Assembly (NCBI GenBank): GCA_947475815.1
Contig: CANJOT010000011.1
Span: 1 to 34,032, forward strand
Origin: Burkholderiales bacterium
GTDB taxonomy: Bacteria; Pseudomonadota; Gammaproteobacteria; Burkholderiales; Burkholderiaceae_D
Direction of reading: 5' to 3'
DNA length: 34,032 nt
Below, piece by piece: positions 7,722 to 14,937 of the stretch. The notes below the pieces were generated by a model. That model was not told the origin of the DNA. It saw only the letters and a list, made by a program, of their open reading frames with translations, and did no database searches. Every line of letters begins with the position of its first letter. Position 1 is the first letter of the stretch. Position numbers and translations under genes: made by a program.

Positions 7722-8705
7722 TCAGTTCTTGAGCTTCGATGCCTTGACGATGGCGTCCCAGCGATTGATTTCGTCCCGTACGAAGGTGCGTGTGCTGTCC
7801 GGCGTCGAATTGGTGGCAATGATCAGGCCGCCCAGCGCCTTGGCTTTTTGCACGAATTCGTCGGACACCAGCACGCGGTTGATGGCCTGATTGAGCGTGT
7901 CGGTGATGGCGCGCGGCAGGGCCTTGGGCCCGAATACCAGCATGGTGGTGGCGGCGGTGAAGCCGGGCAGGGCTTCGGAGATGGTCGGCAGTTCAGGCGC
8001 GACCGGATCGCGTTTGGCACCACTGACGGCAAATCCCTTGAGTGCGCCACTGCGCACATGTTGCAGATTCTCCAGGCCGATGAAGGCGTAATTGATTTTC
8101 TTGCCGAGCAGGTCCTGCACTGCCTCGCTGGTGCCCTTGTAGGGCACGTGCAGCACGTCAACGCCAATGCCGCGGTTAAACAGTTCGGCGGACAGGTGGA
8201 TGGTGCTGCCGTTGCCCGACGAGCCATATTGGTACTTGGCCGGCGCCGCCTTGAGCAGATTGATGAATTCGACCAGCGTGCTGGCCGGCAGGTCGGCCGA
8301 GCCGGCCAGCATGAACTGCGCACCCAGCACCTGCGCGACCGGCGTGAAATCATTGATCGGGTCGATCGGCAGTTTTTCGTTGAGCGTGCCGGTGCTCAGG
8401 GTGGGCAGGGTGGCGAACAGCAGCGTATAACCGTCGGCCGGCGCAGCGGCCACGTTGGTGGCGGCAATCATCGACGACGCGCCCGGACGGTTTTCCACCA
8501 CGACCGACTGTTTGAGCGTGTTCTGCAGGCCGGCGGCGAGCACGCGCGCGACCACGTCGGTGGTGCTGCCGGCGGGAAAACCGACAACCAGACGGATGGG
8601 CTTGGACGGGTAGGACTGGGCCATGGCGCCCGGGCCGGTCAGGCTGACAAGGCTGACAAGGGTCAGGGCAAACAGTTGCAGGACGGCGGCGGTCCAACGA
8701 TTCAT
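7722..8705 (-). CDS. Tripartite tricarboxylate transporter substrate-binding protein (Bug family)
   Basis: Bug proteins are periplasmic receptors that bind carboxylated or aromatic small molecules for TctAB-type transporters or for sensing. A signal peptide spans residues 1-29 and ends AMA before QSYPSKPIRLVV. The mature protein starts with the hallmark YPSKPIRLVVGFPAGSTTDVVAR and continues through the family landmarks VENRPGASSMIAA, FTPVAQVL, YGSSGNGS and HVPYKGTSEAVQDLL, to 327 residues in all. A GGGAGA ribosome site precedes the ATG by 6 bases. No tctA or tctB gene is nearby, so it is an orphan receptor, the common situation in Burkholderiales. The ligand cannot be predicted. It is divergent from rmuC and probably heads a two-gene unit with the hydrolase. 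Confidence 0.93.
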   Translation of the reverse strand: MNRWTAAVLQLFALTLVSLVSLTGPGAMAQSYPSKPIRLVVGFPAGSTTDVVARVLAAGLQNTLKQSVVVENRPGASSMIAATNVAAAPADGYTLLFATLPTLSTGTLNEKLPIDPINDFTPVAQVLGAQFMLAGSADLPASTLVEFINLLKAAPAKYQYGSSGNGSTIHLSAELFNRGIGVDVLHVPYKGTSEAVQDLLGKKINYAFIGLENLQHVRSGALKGFAVSGAKRDPVAPELPTISEALPGFTAATTMLVFGPKALPRAITDTLNQAINRVLVSDEFVQKAKALGGLIIATNSTPDSTRTFVRDEINRWDAIVKASKLKN

Positions 8706-8740
8706 GACAATCTCCCTCTTTGCTGTTGTTGTTGTCTGCG

Positions 8741-8746
8741 ATTATA
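8741..8746 (-). promoter_or_regulatory. -10 box (TATAAT) for the Bug receptor gene
   Basis: Read on the minus strand, a perfect TATAAT lies 35 bases before the start of the Bug gene, implying a leader of about 28 nt. No convincing -35 hexamer is found 16-18 bases further upstream, so an activator may be needed. Confidence 0.45.
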
Positions 8747-8876
8747 GCGGTCTGTGCCGGTCCGTCGGGGATCGCAATTGCCAAGACGCCGCTGCCTACA
8801 AGTCCTACAATGCGTTTCGGAAGCAGGCCGCGTGGTGGCGGGCTGTCCGTGCCTGAACAGGCGGGAGCGTTTGACC

Positions 8877-10298
8877 TTGATCGAGATCGCAGCAATTGTT
8901 TTGGCCGCTTTGGTGATTGGTGCTGGCGCCGGTGCCTTGTGGATGCGCGCCGCCGCACGGCGCGTCAGTGCCGACGTGCTGGCCCAGGCGGTCAGTGAGG
9001 CGAGCCAGCTCGCCCGTGTCGAGGTCGCCACCCTCACCGAGCGTTTGGCCGCTGGTCAGCGTGCGCTGCTCGCTCTGGAGCGCCGCCTCGAACTGTCTCA
9101 AATCGAACTCGAACAGGTACGCACTGAAGCTGCCCGCGCCCGGGAGAACAACGCCGGTCTGGCAGTCGAACTGGAGCAGGAACGCATCGCGGCGCGCGAC
9201 AAGCTGGCGCTGCTCGAACAGGCGCGCGAGGCCCTGACGGCGCAGTTCAAGCTGTTGGCCAATGAAATCCTCGAAGAAAAGAGCCGCCGCTTTGCCGAAC
9301 AGAACCGCAGTCAGCTCGACCTGTTGCTCAAACCGCTGGGTGACAAGCTGCAGTCGTTTGAGAAAAAGGTCGAAGACACCTATATTACCGAAGCCAAGGA
9401 GCGCTTTTCTCTCGGCGAGGAAGTCAAGAAGCTGCAGTTGCTCAATCTGCAGATTGGCCAGGATGCCGTGAACCTGACGCGTGCCCTCAAGGGGGACGCC
9501 AAGACGCGCGGCAACTGGGGCGAGGTGGTGCTCGAACGCATTCTCGAACGCTCCGGCCTCGAGAAGGGCCGCGAGTATGAAACCCAGGTGACGGTGGCGG
9601 GCGAGTCGGGCGTGTTGCGTCCCGACGTCGTGGTGCGCCTGCCTGATGACAAACACATTGTTATCGATTCCAAGGTCTCGCTGGTGGCCTACGACCGCTA
9701 TTATTCGGCCGAGACTGATGCAGAACGCGAGCGCGCCCTGCGTGAACACATTGCCTCGATGCGGCGCCACATGGATGATCTGGCCAGCAAGAACTATCAG
9801 GGTCGTGCGGGCATCAATGCCCCCGATTTTGTCGCCATGTTCGTGCCCATTGAACCGGCCTTCAATCTGGCCGCCGGCCACGATGATGGCCTGGTGCTCG
9901 ATGCCTTTGACCGCAAGGTGGTGATCGTGACGCCCAACACCCTGCTGGCCATGCTGAGCACCGTGGCCTCGCTGTGGAAGCGTGAGTTGCAGACCCGCAA
10001 CGCCGTCGAGATTGCACGCCAGTCGGGGGAGCTGTACGACAAGTTTGTCGGTTTTGTCGAGGCGCTCAAGGACATCGGCGCGCGCCTCGAATCGGCCCGC
10101 ATTGCCTACGACACCGCCTACAAACGCCTCTCCGAGGGGCATGGCAATCTGGTTGGCCGCGTGCAGAAACTCAAGAAACTCGGCGCCCGTGCCGATAAAA
10201 GCCTGCCACCAGAACTGGTGGAGTCGGCCACCGAAGAAGACGGCGCGGCCATCCTGCCCCTCGGTCCGACTCTGCCGGAATCGTCGGCCAAAGAATAG
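8877..10298 (+). CDS. rmuC: DNA recombination protein RmuC
   Basis: RmuC-family proteins limit recombination at inverted repeats and carry a restriction-endonuclease-like core. A single membrane segment (IEIAAIVLAALVIGAGAGALW) opens the protein. A coiled coil rich in Glu, Arg, Leu and Ala follows over about residues 35-155, and then the conserved RmuC core (GDAKTRGNWGEVVLERILE, RPDVVVRLPDDKHIVIDSK, INAPDFVAMFVPIEPAF). The frame is open further upstream to GTG 8754, but those residues are Arg/Cys-rich and unlike the family. GGGAG at 8863-8867 points to TTG 8877 (9-base spacer) or possibly TTG 8871. With TTG 8877 the protein has 473 residues. It is divergent from the Bug gene and convergent with fumarylacetoacetase. 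Confidence 0.92.
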   Translation: MIEIAAIVLAALVIGAGAGALWMRAAARRVSADVLAQAVSEASQLARVEVATLTERLAAGQRALLALERRLELSQIELEQVRTEAARARENNAGLAVELEQERIAARDKLALLEQAREALTAQFKLLANEILEEKSRRFAEQNRSQLDLLLKPLGDKLQSFEKKVEDTYITEAKERFSLGEEVKKLQLLNLQIGQDAVNLTRALKGDAKTRGNWGEVVLERILERSGLEKGREYETQVTVAGESGVLRPDVVVRLPDDKHIVIDSKVSLVAYDRYYSAETDAERERALREHIASMRRHMDDLASKNYQGRAGINAPDFVAMFVPIEPAFNLAAGHDDGLVLDAFDRKVVIVTPNTLLAMLSTVASLWKRELQTRNAVEIARQSGELYDKFVGFVEALKDIGARLESARIAYDTAYKRLSEGHGNLVGRVQKLKKLGARADKSLPPELVESATEEDGAAILPLGPTLPESSAKE

Positions 10299-10361
10299 AT
10301 CATCCGACATCCTGCCGGTCGCCGTGCGCTGACTGCTGCCGGCTGCCTGTAGAGGTCTTGG

Positions 10362-10394
10362 GTCAGGCGCGGCCGAACCCGGCGCGGGCCTGAC
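10362..10394. terminator. Hairpin between convergent rmuC and fahA
   Basis: GTCAGGC at 10362-10368 pairs with GCCTGAC at 10388-10394, and the inner GC-rich arms can pair further. It sits in the 103-bp gap between two convergent genes, where a bidirectional terminator is expected. No T-run follows on either strand, so it is at best a weak or factor-dependent terminator. Confidence 0.35.
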
Positions 10395-10401
10395 TGGGTG
10401 T

Positions 10402-11709
10402 TCAAAGCGCCGGCAGAACCTCGCCGCGCGCCTCGCCAAAACCGATGCGCCGGAAACCGGCCCGCTCGCAATGCGCGCGCAGCATCACGGCATCCCCATC
10501 TTGCAGGAAGGTACGCGATTCACCATTGGGCAGGGTCAGGGGCGACTTGCCGCCAGAGGTGAGTTCAAGCAGCGAACCGGCATCCGCGGGCACCGGGCCG
10601 GACAGGGTGCCGGTGCCGAGCAGGTCGCCGGACTGCAGGTTGCAGCCGTTCGACGCATGATGGGTGATGGTCTGCGCCAGCGTCCACCATGCGTGTTTGT
10701 AATTGGAGCGTGCCAGACGCGCTGGCGGCAATCCGGCCGCGCGCATTGCCGGCGTCGCGATCAGCACCTCCAGATCGATGTCGAGCATGCCATGGTCGCG
10801 GTTGGCCGCCGATTCAAGATAGGGCAGCGGCTGGGGTTCGTTGGCGTCGCGCGAAAACGGCAGGCGAAACGGTGCGAGGGCCTCCATGCTGACGATCCAC
10901 GGTGAAATGGTGGTGGCGAAATTCTTGCCGAGGAAGGGCCCGAGCGGCTGGGATTCCCAGCCCTGCACGTCGCGCGCCGACCAGTCATTGAGCAACACCA
11001 TGCCGCAGGCGTGCTCTTCGGCCTCGCTGATCGGGATGGCGCTGCCGAGTGCATTGCCGCGACCGATCACGACGCCCATTTCGAGTTCGAAATCGAGGCG
11101 CCGTGAGGGCTGGAATACCGGCGTGTCATGGCCCGGGCTCTTGACCTGACCCTTGGGCCTCGGGAAATACTGGTTGACGCCGATGGAGGACGAGCGGCCG
11201 TGATAGGCGACCGGGATCCACTTGTAATTGGGCATGAGCGGATTTTCGGGACGAAACAGCTTGCCGGTGGCCGTGGCATGGTGGATGCCGGTAAAAAAAT
11301 CGCTGAAGTCGCCCACCTGGCAGGGCAGACCCAGATCGGCATCGGCCTGCGCGACCAGACAGGCCGACAGGGCCGCCTGCTGCGCGCTGCCCCTGCGCAA
11401 CAGCGCCGAGAGTGCCGCACGCAACGTCGAACTCAGGGCATTGCCGCGGGCGAGAAAGGGATTAAGACCGTCACGGCAGTGTTCGAGCGCAGCCACAACG
11501 TGGGCGGGCAGCAGATCACGTGCGGCCAGCAGGTCGACGATCTGCTCACCGATGGCCACGCCCGGCCGGAAGTTCTCGACGCTCTGTCGGCGCCGAAACC
11601 AGCCCAGCGGCAGATTCTGAATCGGGAAGTCGCTCGCCGGGTCGTTGGCGCCAGCGACCCAGGATTGCAGGTTCTGATCGTGGGTTTCATTGAGTTGCGT
11701 GATGCTCAT
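10402..11709 (-). CDS. fahA: Fumarylacetoacetase
   Basis: Fumarylacetoacetase hydrolyses fumarylacetoacetate to fumarate and acetoacetate, the last step of tyrosine and homogentisate catabolism. The 435-residue protein has the FAH N-terminal domain followed by the catalytic domain. DFFTGIHHATATG contains the metal-binding Asp137 and the catalytic His144, spaced as in the mammalian enzyme. PVAYHGRSSSIGV, LDFELEMGVVIG with its Glu-x-Glu ligand pair, and LLNDWSARDVQGWE with its Asp ligand follow. GGAGA lies 7 bases before the ATG. Homogentisate dioxygenase (hmgA), the usual partner, is not in the window. The start overlaps the stop of a possible small upstream ORF. Confidence 0.95.
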   Translation of the reverse strand: MSITQLNETHDQNLQSWVAGANDPASDFPIQNLPLGWFRRRQSVENFRPGVAIGEQIVDLLAARDLLPAHVVAALEHCRDGLNPFLARGNALSSTLRAALSALLRRGSAQQAALSACLVAQADADLGLPCQVGDFSDFFTGIHHATATGKLFRPENPLMPNYKWIPVAYHGRSSSIGVNQYFPRPKGQVKSPGHDTPVFQPSRRLDFELEMGVVIGRGNALGSAIPISEAEEHACGMVLLNDWSARDVQGWESQPLGPFLGKNFATTISPWIVSMEALAPFRLPFSRDANEPQPLPYLESAANRDHGMLDIDLEVLIATPAMRAAGLPPARLARSNYKHAWWTLAQTITHHASNGCNLQSGDLLGTGTLSGPVPADAGSLLELTSGGKSPLTLPNGESRTFLQDGDAVMLRAHCERAGFRRIGFGEARGEVLPAL

Positions 11710-11906
11710 TCCATGTCTCCGGAAAATATTGTGATTGGATGGTTGCCGGTCCGTGCCTGCTGCAGCACGCGCAGGCGGTCACTGAAGCGACGTTCCAGCT
11801 TGGTGATGGCGGTACGATAGAGCATACTGCTTGCGAGGGCAATCAAGCGGTGCGCATGCCGATCCGGCGAGCGGTCGCCTGCGGCAAGATTGGCGTGCTG
11901 CGCCAT
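11706..11906 (-). CDS. Possible small ORF upstream of and overlapping fahA
   Basis: A 66-codon minus-strand ORF begins MAQHANLAAGDRSP and ends NHPITIFSGDME. Its TGA overlaps the fahA ATG in an ATGA arrangement. Codon choice is reasonable for this genome and the middle (TAITKLERRFSDRLRVLQQ) could form an amphipathic helix. There is no clear ribosome site, no family I recognise, and the frame runs on upstream antisense to the next gene. It may be a true coupled leader peptide, the eroded end of a lost gene, or chance. The rest of the 289-bp gap between fahA and the RNase-like gene shows nothing else definite. Confidence 0.3.
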   Translation of the reverse strand: MAQHANLAAGDRSPDRHAHRLIALASSMLYRTAITKLERRFSDRLRVLQQARTGNHPITIFSGDME

Positions 11907-11998
11907 GGCTGGTGCTGTCAGGCAGAGTCCGGGGATGGTGCGTTCGAGACGATTTTGTCGGGTCGAAAGTTCGGCCCGTGCACTGAAAAGTGGACGAC

Positions 11999-13357
11999 AT
12001 GCAAATTCAGTTTTGGGGTGCAACCGGCACAGTGACCGGTTCAAAAACGCTCGTGCAGTCTGGCAAGACGAATGTTCTGGTCGATTGTGGTTTGTTTCAG
12101 GGTTACAAGCAGTTACGCCTGCGCAACTGGCAAACCCTGCCGCTGCCGCCGGCACGGCTTGATGCGGTGCTGCTCACGCACGCCCACCTGGACCACAGCG
12201 GCTATCTGCCGCTGCTGGTGCGCGACGGCTTCCGCGGCAAGATCTATTGCACGCGCTCGACGTACGAGCTGTGCAAGATCCTGCTGCCCGACAGCGGTCA
12301 CCTGCAGGAGGAGGATGCGGCCTACGCCAACCGCCATGGCTTCTCGCGACACCAGCCTGCTTTGCCGCTGTACACCGAAAAAGATGCACGCCATGCCTTG
12401 CGCTTTTTTGAGCCGGTCGAATTTTCTCAGGAGATGGAGCCAGCCCCCGGCTTGCGCGCAAGCTTTCACGTGGCTGGCCATATCCTGGGCGCAGCGACCA
12501 TCCGTCTGTCGGACGGCAGCCGCACGATCACCTTTTCGGGTGATCTGGGCCGTCCGCACGATGCCATCATGAAGCCGCCGGAGATGCTGGCCAGTACCGA
12601 CTACCTGGTGCTCGAATCGACCTACGGCAACCGGCACCATGAGGCCGAAAGCCCGCTCAAGCGCCTCGGTGAGGTAATCCGCAGCACTGCTGCGCGCGGC
12701 GGTGTGGTGGTCATCCCCTCGTTTGCCGTCGGGCGCGCCCAGGAACTGATGTATTACGTGCGCCAGCTCAAGCTCGAGCGGATCATTCCCGACGTGCTGC
12801 CGGTCTACCTGGACAGCCCGATGGCACGCGATGCGACGCGCATTTTCCAGCAGCACCCCAACGAGCACCGTCTCAACAAACAGGAATGTGATGCCACCTG
12901 CAATGTCGCGACCATCGTCAATTCGCCCGAAGAGTCGCAGCACATCGACATGCAACACATGCCGATGGTGATTATTTCTGCCAGTGGCATGGCGACAGGC
13001 GGGCGCGTGCTGCACCACCTCAAGGCGTTCGCCGGTGACGCGCGCAACACCATCCTGTTTGCCGGGTATCAGGCGGGCGGCACGCGTGGCGCGGCCATGA
13101 TCGGCGGCGCTACGTCGGTCAAGATTCATGGCCAGCAGGTGACGGTGCGTGCCGAAGTAGCCCATCTCGACAATCTGTCTGCGCATGCCGATGTCGACGA
13201 AATCATCGGCTGGCTGCACGGCTTCAAGAAAGCACCGCGCCACACCTTCATCAATCATGGCGAGCCGGATGCGGCCGATGCGCTGCGCCTGCGCATCGAA
13301 TCCGAATTGAAATGGAATTGTTCGGTCGCCGATTATTTGCAACAGGTGGATCTGTGA
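11999..13357 (+). CDS. MBL-fold beta-CASP ribonuclease-like protein
   Basis: This protein belongs to the metallo-beta-lactamase/beta-CASP family related to CPSF-73 and other RNA-cleaving nucleases. The metal motif THAHLDHSG gives His61, His63, Asp65 and His66; AGHILGAATI and FSGDLGRPHD supply motifs 3 and 4. The beta-CASP cap is marked by ESTYGNR, ASGMATGGRVLHHL and LSAHADVDEI, and the C-terminus has FINHGEPDAA. At 452 residues it lacks a KH domain. Start: ATG 11999 gives MQIQFWGATGTVTGSK, the family's usual beginning; an in-frame GTG lies 9 bases upstream. It overlaps the following phosphorylase by 4 bp (GTGA), and the phosphoketolase follows, so the three form one operon. Nuclease activity is inferred from the family, and the true substrate is unknown. 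Confidence 0.88.
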   Translation: MQIQFWGATGTVTGSKTLVQSGKTNVLVDCGLFQGYKQLRLRNWQTLPLPPARLDAVLLTHAHLDHSGYLPLLVRDGFRGKIYCTRSTYELCKILLPDSGHLQEEDAAYANRHGFSRHQPALPLYTEKDARHALRFFEPVEFSQEMEPAPGLRASFHVAGHILGAATIRLSDGSRTITFSGDLGRPHDAIMKPPEMLASTDYLVLESTYGNRHHEAESPLKRLGEVIRSTAARGGVVVIPSFAVGRAQELMYYVRQLKLERIIPDVLPVYLDSPMARDATRIFQQHPNEHRLNKQECDATCNVATIVNSPEESQHIDMQHMPMVIISASGMATGGRVLHHLKAFAGDARNTILFAGYQAGGTRGAAMIGGATSVKIHGQQVTVRAEVAHLDNLSAHADVDEIIGWLHGFKKAPRHTFINHGEPDAADALRLRIESELKWNCSVADYLQQVDL

Positions 13358-14925
13358 GCGCAGCAGTCATCCACAACGGACCCGGCCCCTCACTGGCCGC
13401 GAGCACCGTCTCGACCGACATCGACCACACGCTGCTGGCGCGGCGTCTCGGCATCAACACCTATCAGGAACCGGTCGTTTACCTGCACAAGTCGAGTCAC
13501 ATCTGCAAGTCGGAGGGCTTTGAGGCGCATTCGCGCATTGAGCTGTCGTGCCGCCAGCGGCGCGTGATCGCCACACTCAACATTGTCAGCTCCGACATCG
13601 TCGCGCAAAGCGAGGCCGGCCTGTCCGAAGCGGCCTGGCTGGCGCTCGATTTGCAGGAAGGCGACCTCATTCACATGGCACACCCGCGCCCGCTGGAATC
13701 CTTCTCGATGGTACGGGCCAAGATCTATGGCCGGCGCATTTCCGATGAGGGTTTTGCGGCCATCGTGCGCGACGTCATCGACGGCAATTATTCCGACATT
13801 GAAATTGCCTCTTTCATCACGGCCTGCACCGGCCATCTGGATGTCGAAGAAATCATCGCCCTCACGCGCGCCATGGTCGATGCCGGCGATCGCCTTGACT
13901 GGGGCCACAGGCCGGTGCTCGACAAACACTGCATCGGCGGTCTGCCAGGCAACCGCACCACCCTGCTGGTTGTGCCCATCGTCGCCGCCTGCGGGCTGAT
14001 GATTCCGAAAACCTCGTCGCGTGCCATCACCTCGCCGGCCGGCACGGCCGACACCATGGAGACGCTGGCGCCCGTCAATCTGGCCATCACCGACATCCGC
14101 CGCGTGGTTGAGCAGGAAGGCGGTTGCATCGTCTGGGGCGGCGCGGTCAGCCTGAGCCCGGCCGACGACATTCTGATCCGCGTCGAACGGCCCATGGATC
14201 TGGACAGTGAAGGCCAGCTCGTCGCATCGGTGCTGTCGAAAAAGATCGCTGCGGGTTCTACGCATGTGGTCATCGACATTCCGGTTGGGCCGACGGCCAA
14301 GGTGCGCCGCATTGAAGGCGCGCACACGCTGGGTGGCCTGCTCACTGCGGTTGGTGCGGCGCTAGGCCTCAAGGTGCACACCATGATCACCGACGGTTCG
14401 CAACCGGTTGGCCGCGGCATCGGACCGGCGCTTGAAGCCTGGGATGTGCTGGCCGTGCTGCGCAACGAGCGTGGCGCACCGGCCGATCTGCGCCAGCGCG
14501 CCCTTGATCTGGCCGCTGCCATTCTCGAACTCGGTCAGAAAGCGGCGCCTGGCGAAGGCATGGGCATGGCGCGCGCGGCACTCGACAGTGGCGCCGCCTG
14601 GACCAAGTTTGCCGCCATCTGTGCTGCCCAGGGTGGTTTGCGCGAGCCGCCGCGCGCGGCCTACCATCATGTGGTCGGTGCGCCGTTCGCGGGGCGCGTC
14701 ATTGCCATCGATAACCGGCGCCTGGCACGCATCGCCAAGCTGGCCGGCGCGCCACAAGCGCTTGCGGCGGGTGTGCTGTTTCATGCGCCGCTGGGCAGTC
14801 GTGTGGATGTCGGGCAACCCTTGTATACCATCCACGCCCAGTCGCCCGGCGAGCTCGCCTACGCACGCAGTTATGCGATGAGCCAGCAGGATGTGATCAC
14901 CCTGCAAAACGGTATCCAACCGTGA
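13354..14925 (+). CDS. Thymidine/AMP phosphorylase, type-2 (long archaeal-like) subfamily
   Basis: The 523-residue protein belongs to the long branch of the nucleoside phosphorylase-II family, which includes archaeal AMP phosphorylase, and not to the ~440-residue DeoA branch. The phosphate and substrate signature DKHCIGGLPGNRTT followed by IPKTSSRAITSPAGTADTME matches AMP phosphorylases, whereas DeoA has a GGVGD-type motif. An extra N-terminal domain of about 80 residues precedes the catalytic region, as in the archaeal enzymes. AMP phosphorylase turns nucleoside monophosphates plus phosphate into ribose 1,5-bisphosphate and base; bacterial members are often annotated as putative thymidine phosphorylase. 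GTG 13354 overlaps the upstream stop and has AGGTGGA before it. Phosphorolysis is near certain, but the substrate is not settled. Confidence 0.9.
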   Translation: MSAAVIHNGPGPSLAASTVSTDIDHTLLARRLGINTYQEPVVYLHKSSHICKSEGFEAHSRIELSCRQRRVIATLNIVSSDIVAQSEAGLSEAAWLALDLQEGDLIHMAHPRPLESFSMVRAKIYGRRISDEGFAAIVRDVIDGNYSDIEIASFITACTGHLDVEEIIALTRAMVDAGDRLDWGHRPVLDKHCIGGLPGNRTTLLVVPIVAACGLMIPKTSSRAITSPAGTADTMETLAPVNLAITDIRRVVEQEGGCIVWGGAVSLSPADDILIRVERPMDLDSEGQLVASVLSKKIAAGSTHVVIDIPVGPTAKVRRIEGAHTLGGLLTAVGAALGLKVHTMITDGSQPVGRGIGPALEAWDVLAVLRNERGAPADLRQRALDLAAAILELGQKAAPGEGMGMARAALDSGAAWTKFAAICAAQGGLREPPRAAYHHVVGAPFAGRVIAIDNRRLARIAKLAGAPQALAAGVLFHAPLGSRVDVGQPLYTIHAQSPGELAYARSYAMSQQDVITLQNGIQP

Positions 14926-14937
14926 TCGGCCTTCCCC

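Noticed and set aside
8754-8876. Upstream extension of rmuC to GTG 8754
   Set aside because: The added residues are Arg- and Cys-rich without family resemblance, and the ribosome site lies just before the TTG codons at 8871/8877.
11800-11828. Promoter for the RNase-phosphorylase-phosphoketolase operon (TTGGTG, 17 bases, CATACT)
   Set aside because: The spacing is right but both hexamers match poorly and the site is ~170 bases from the start, so it could be chance.
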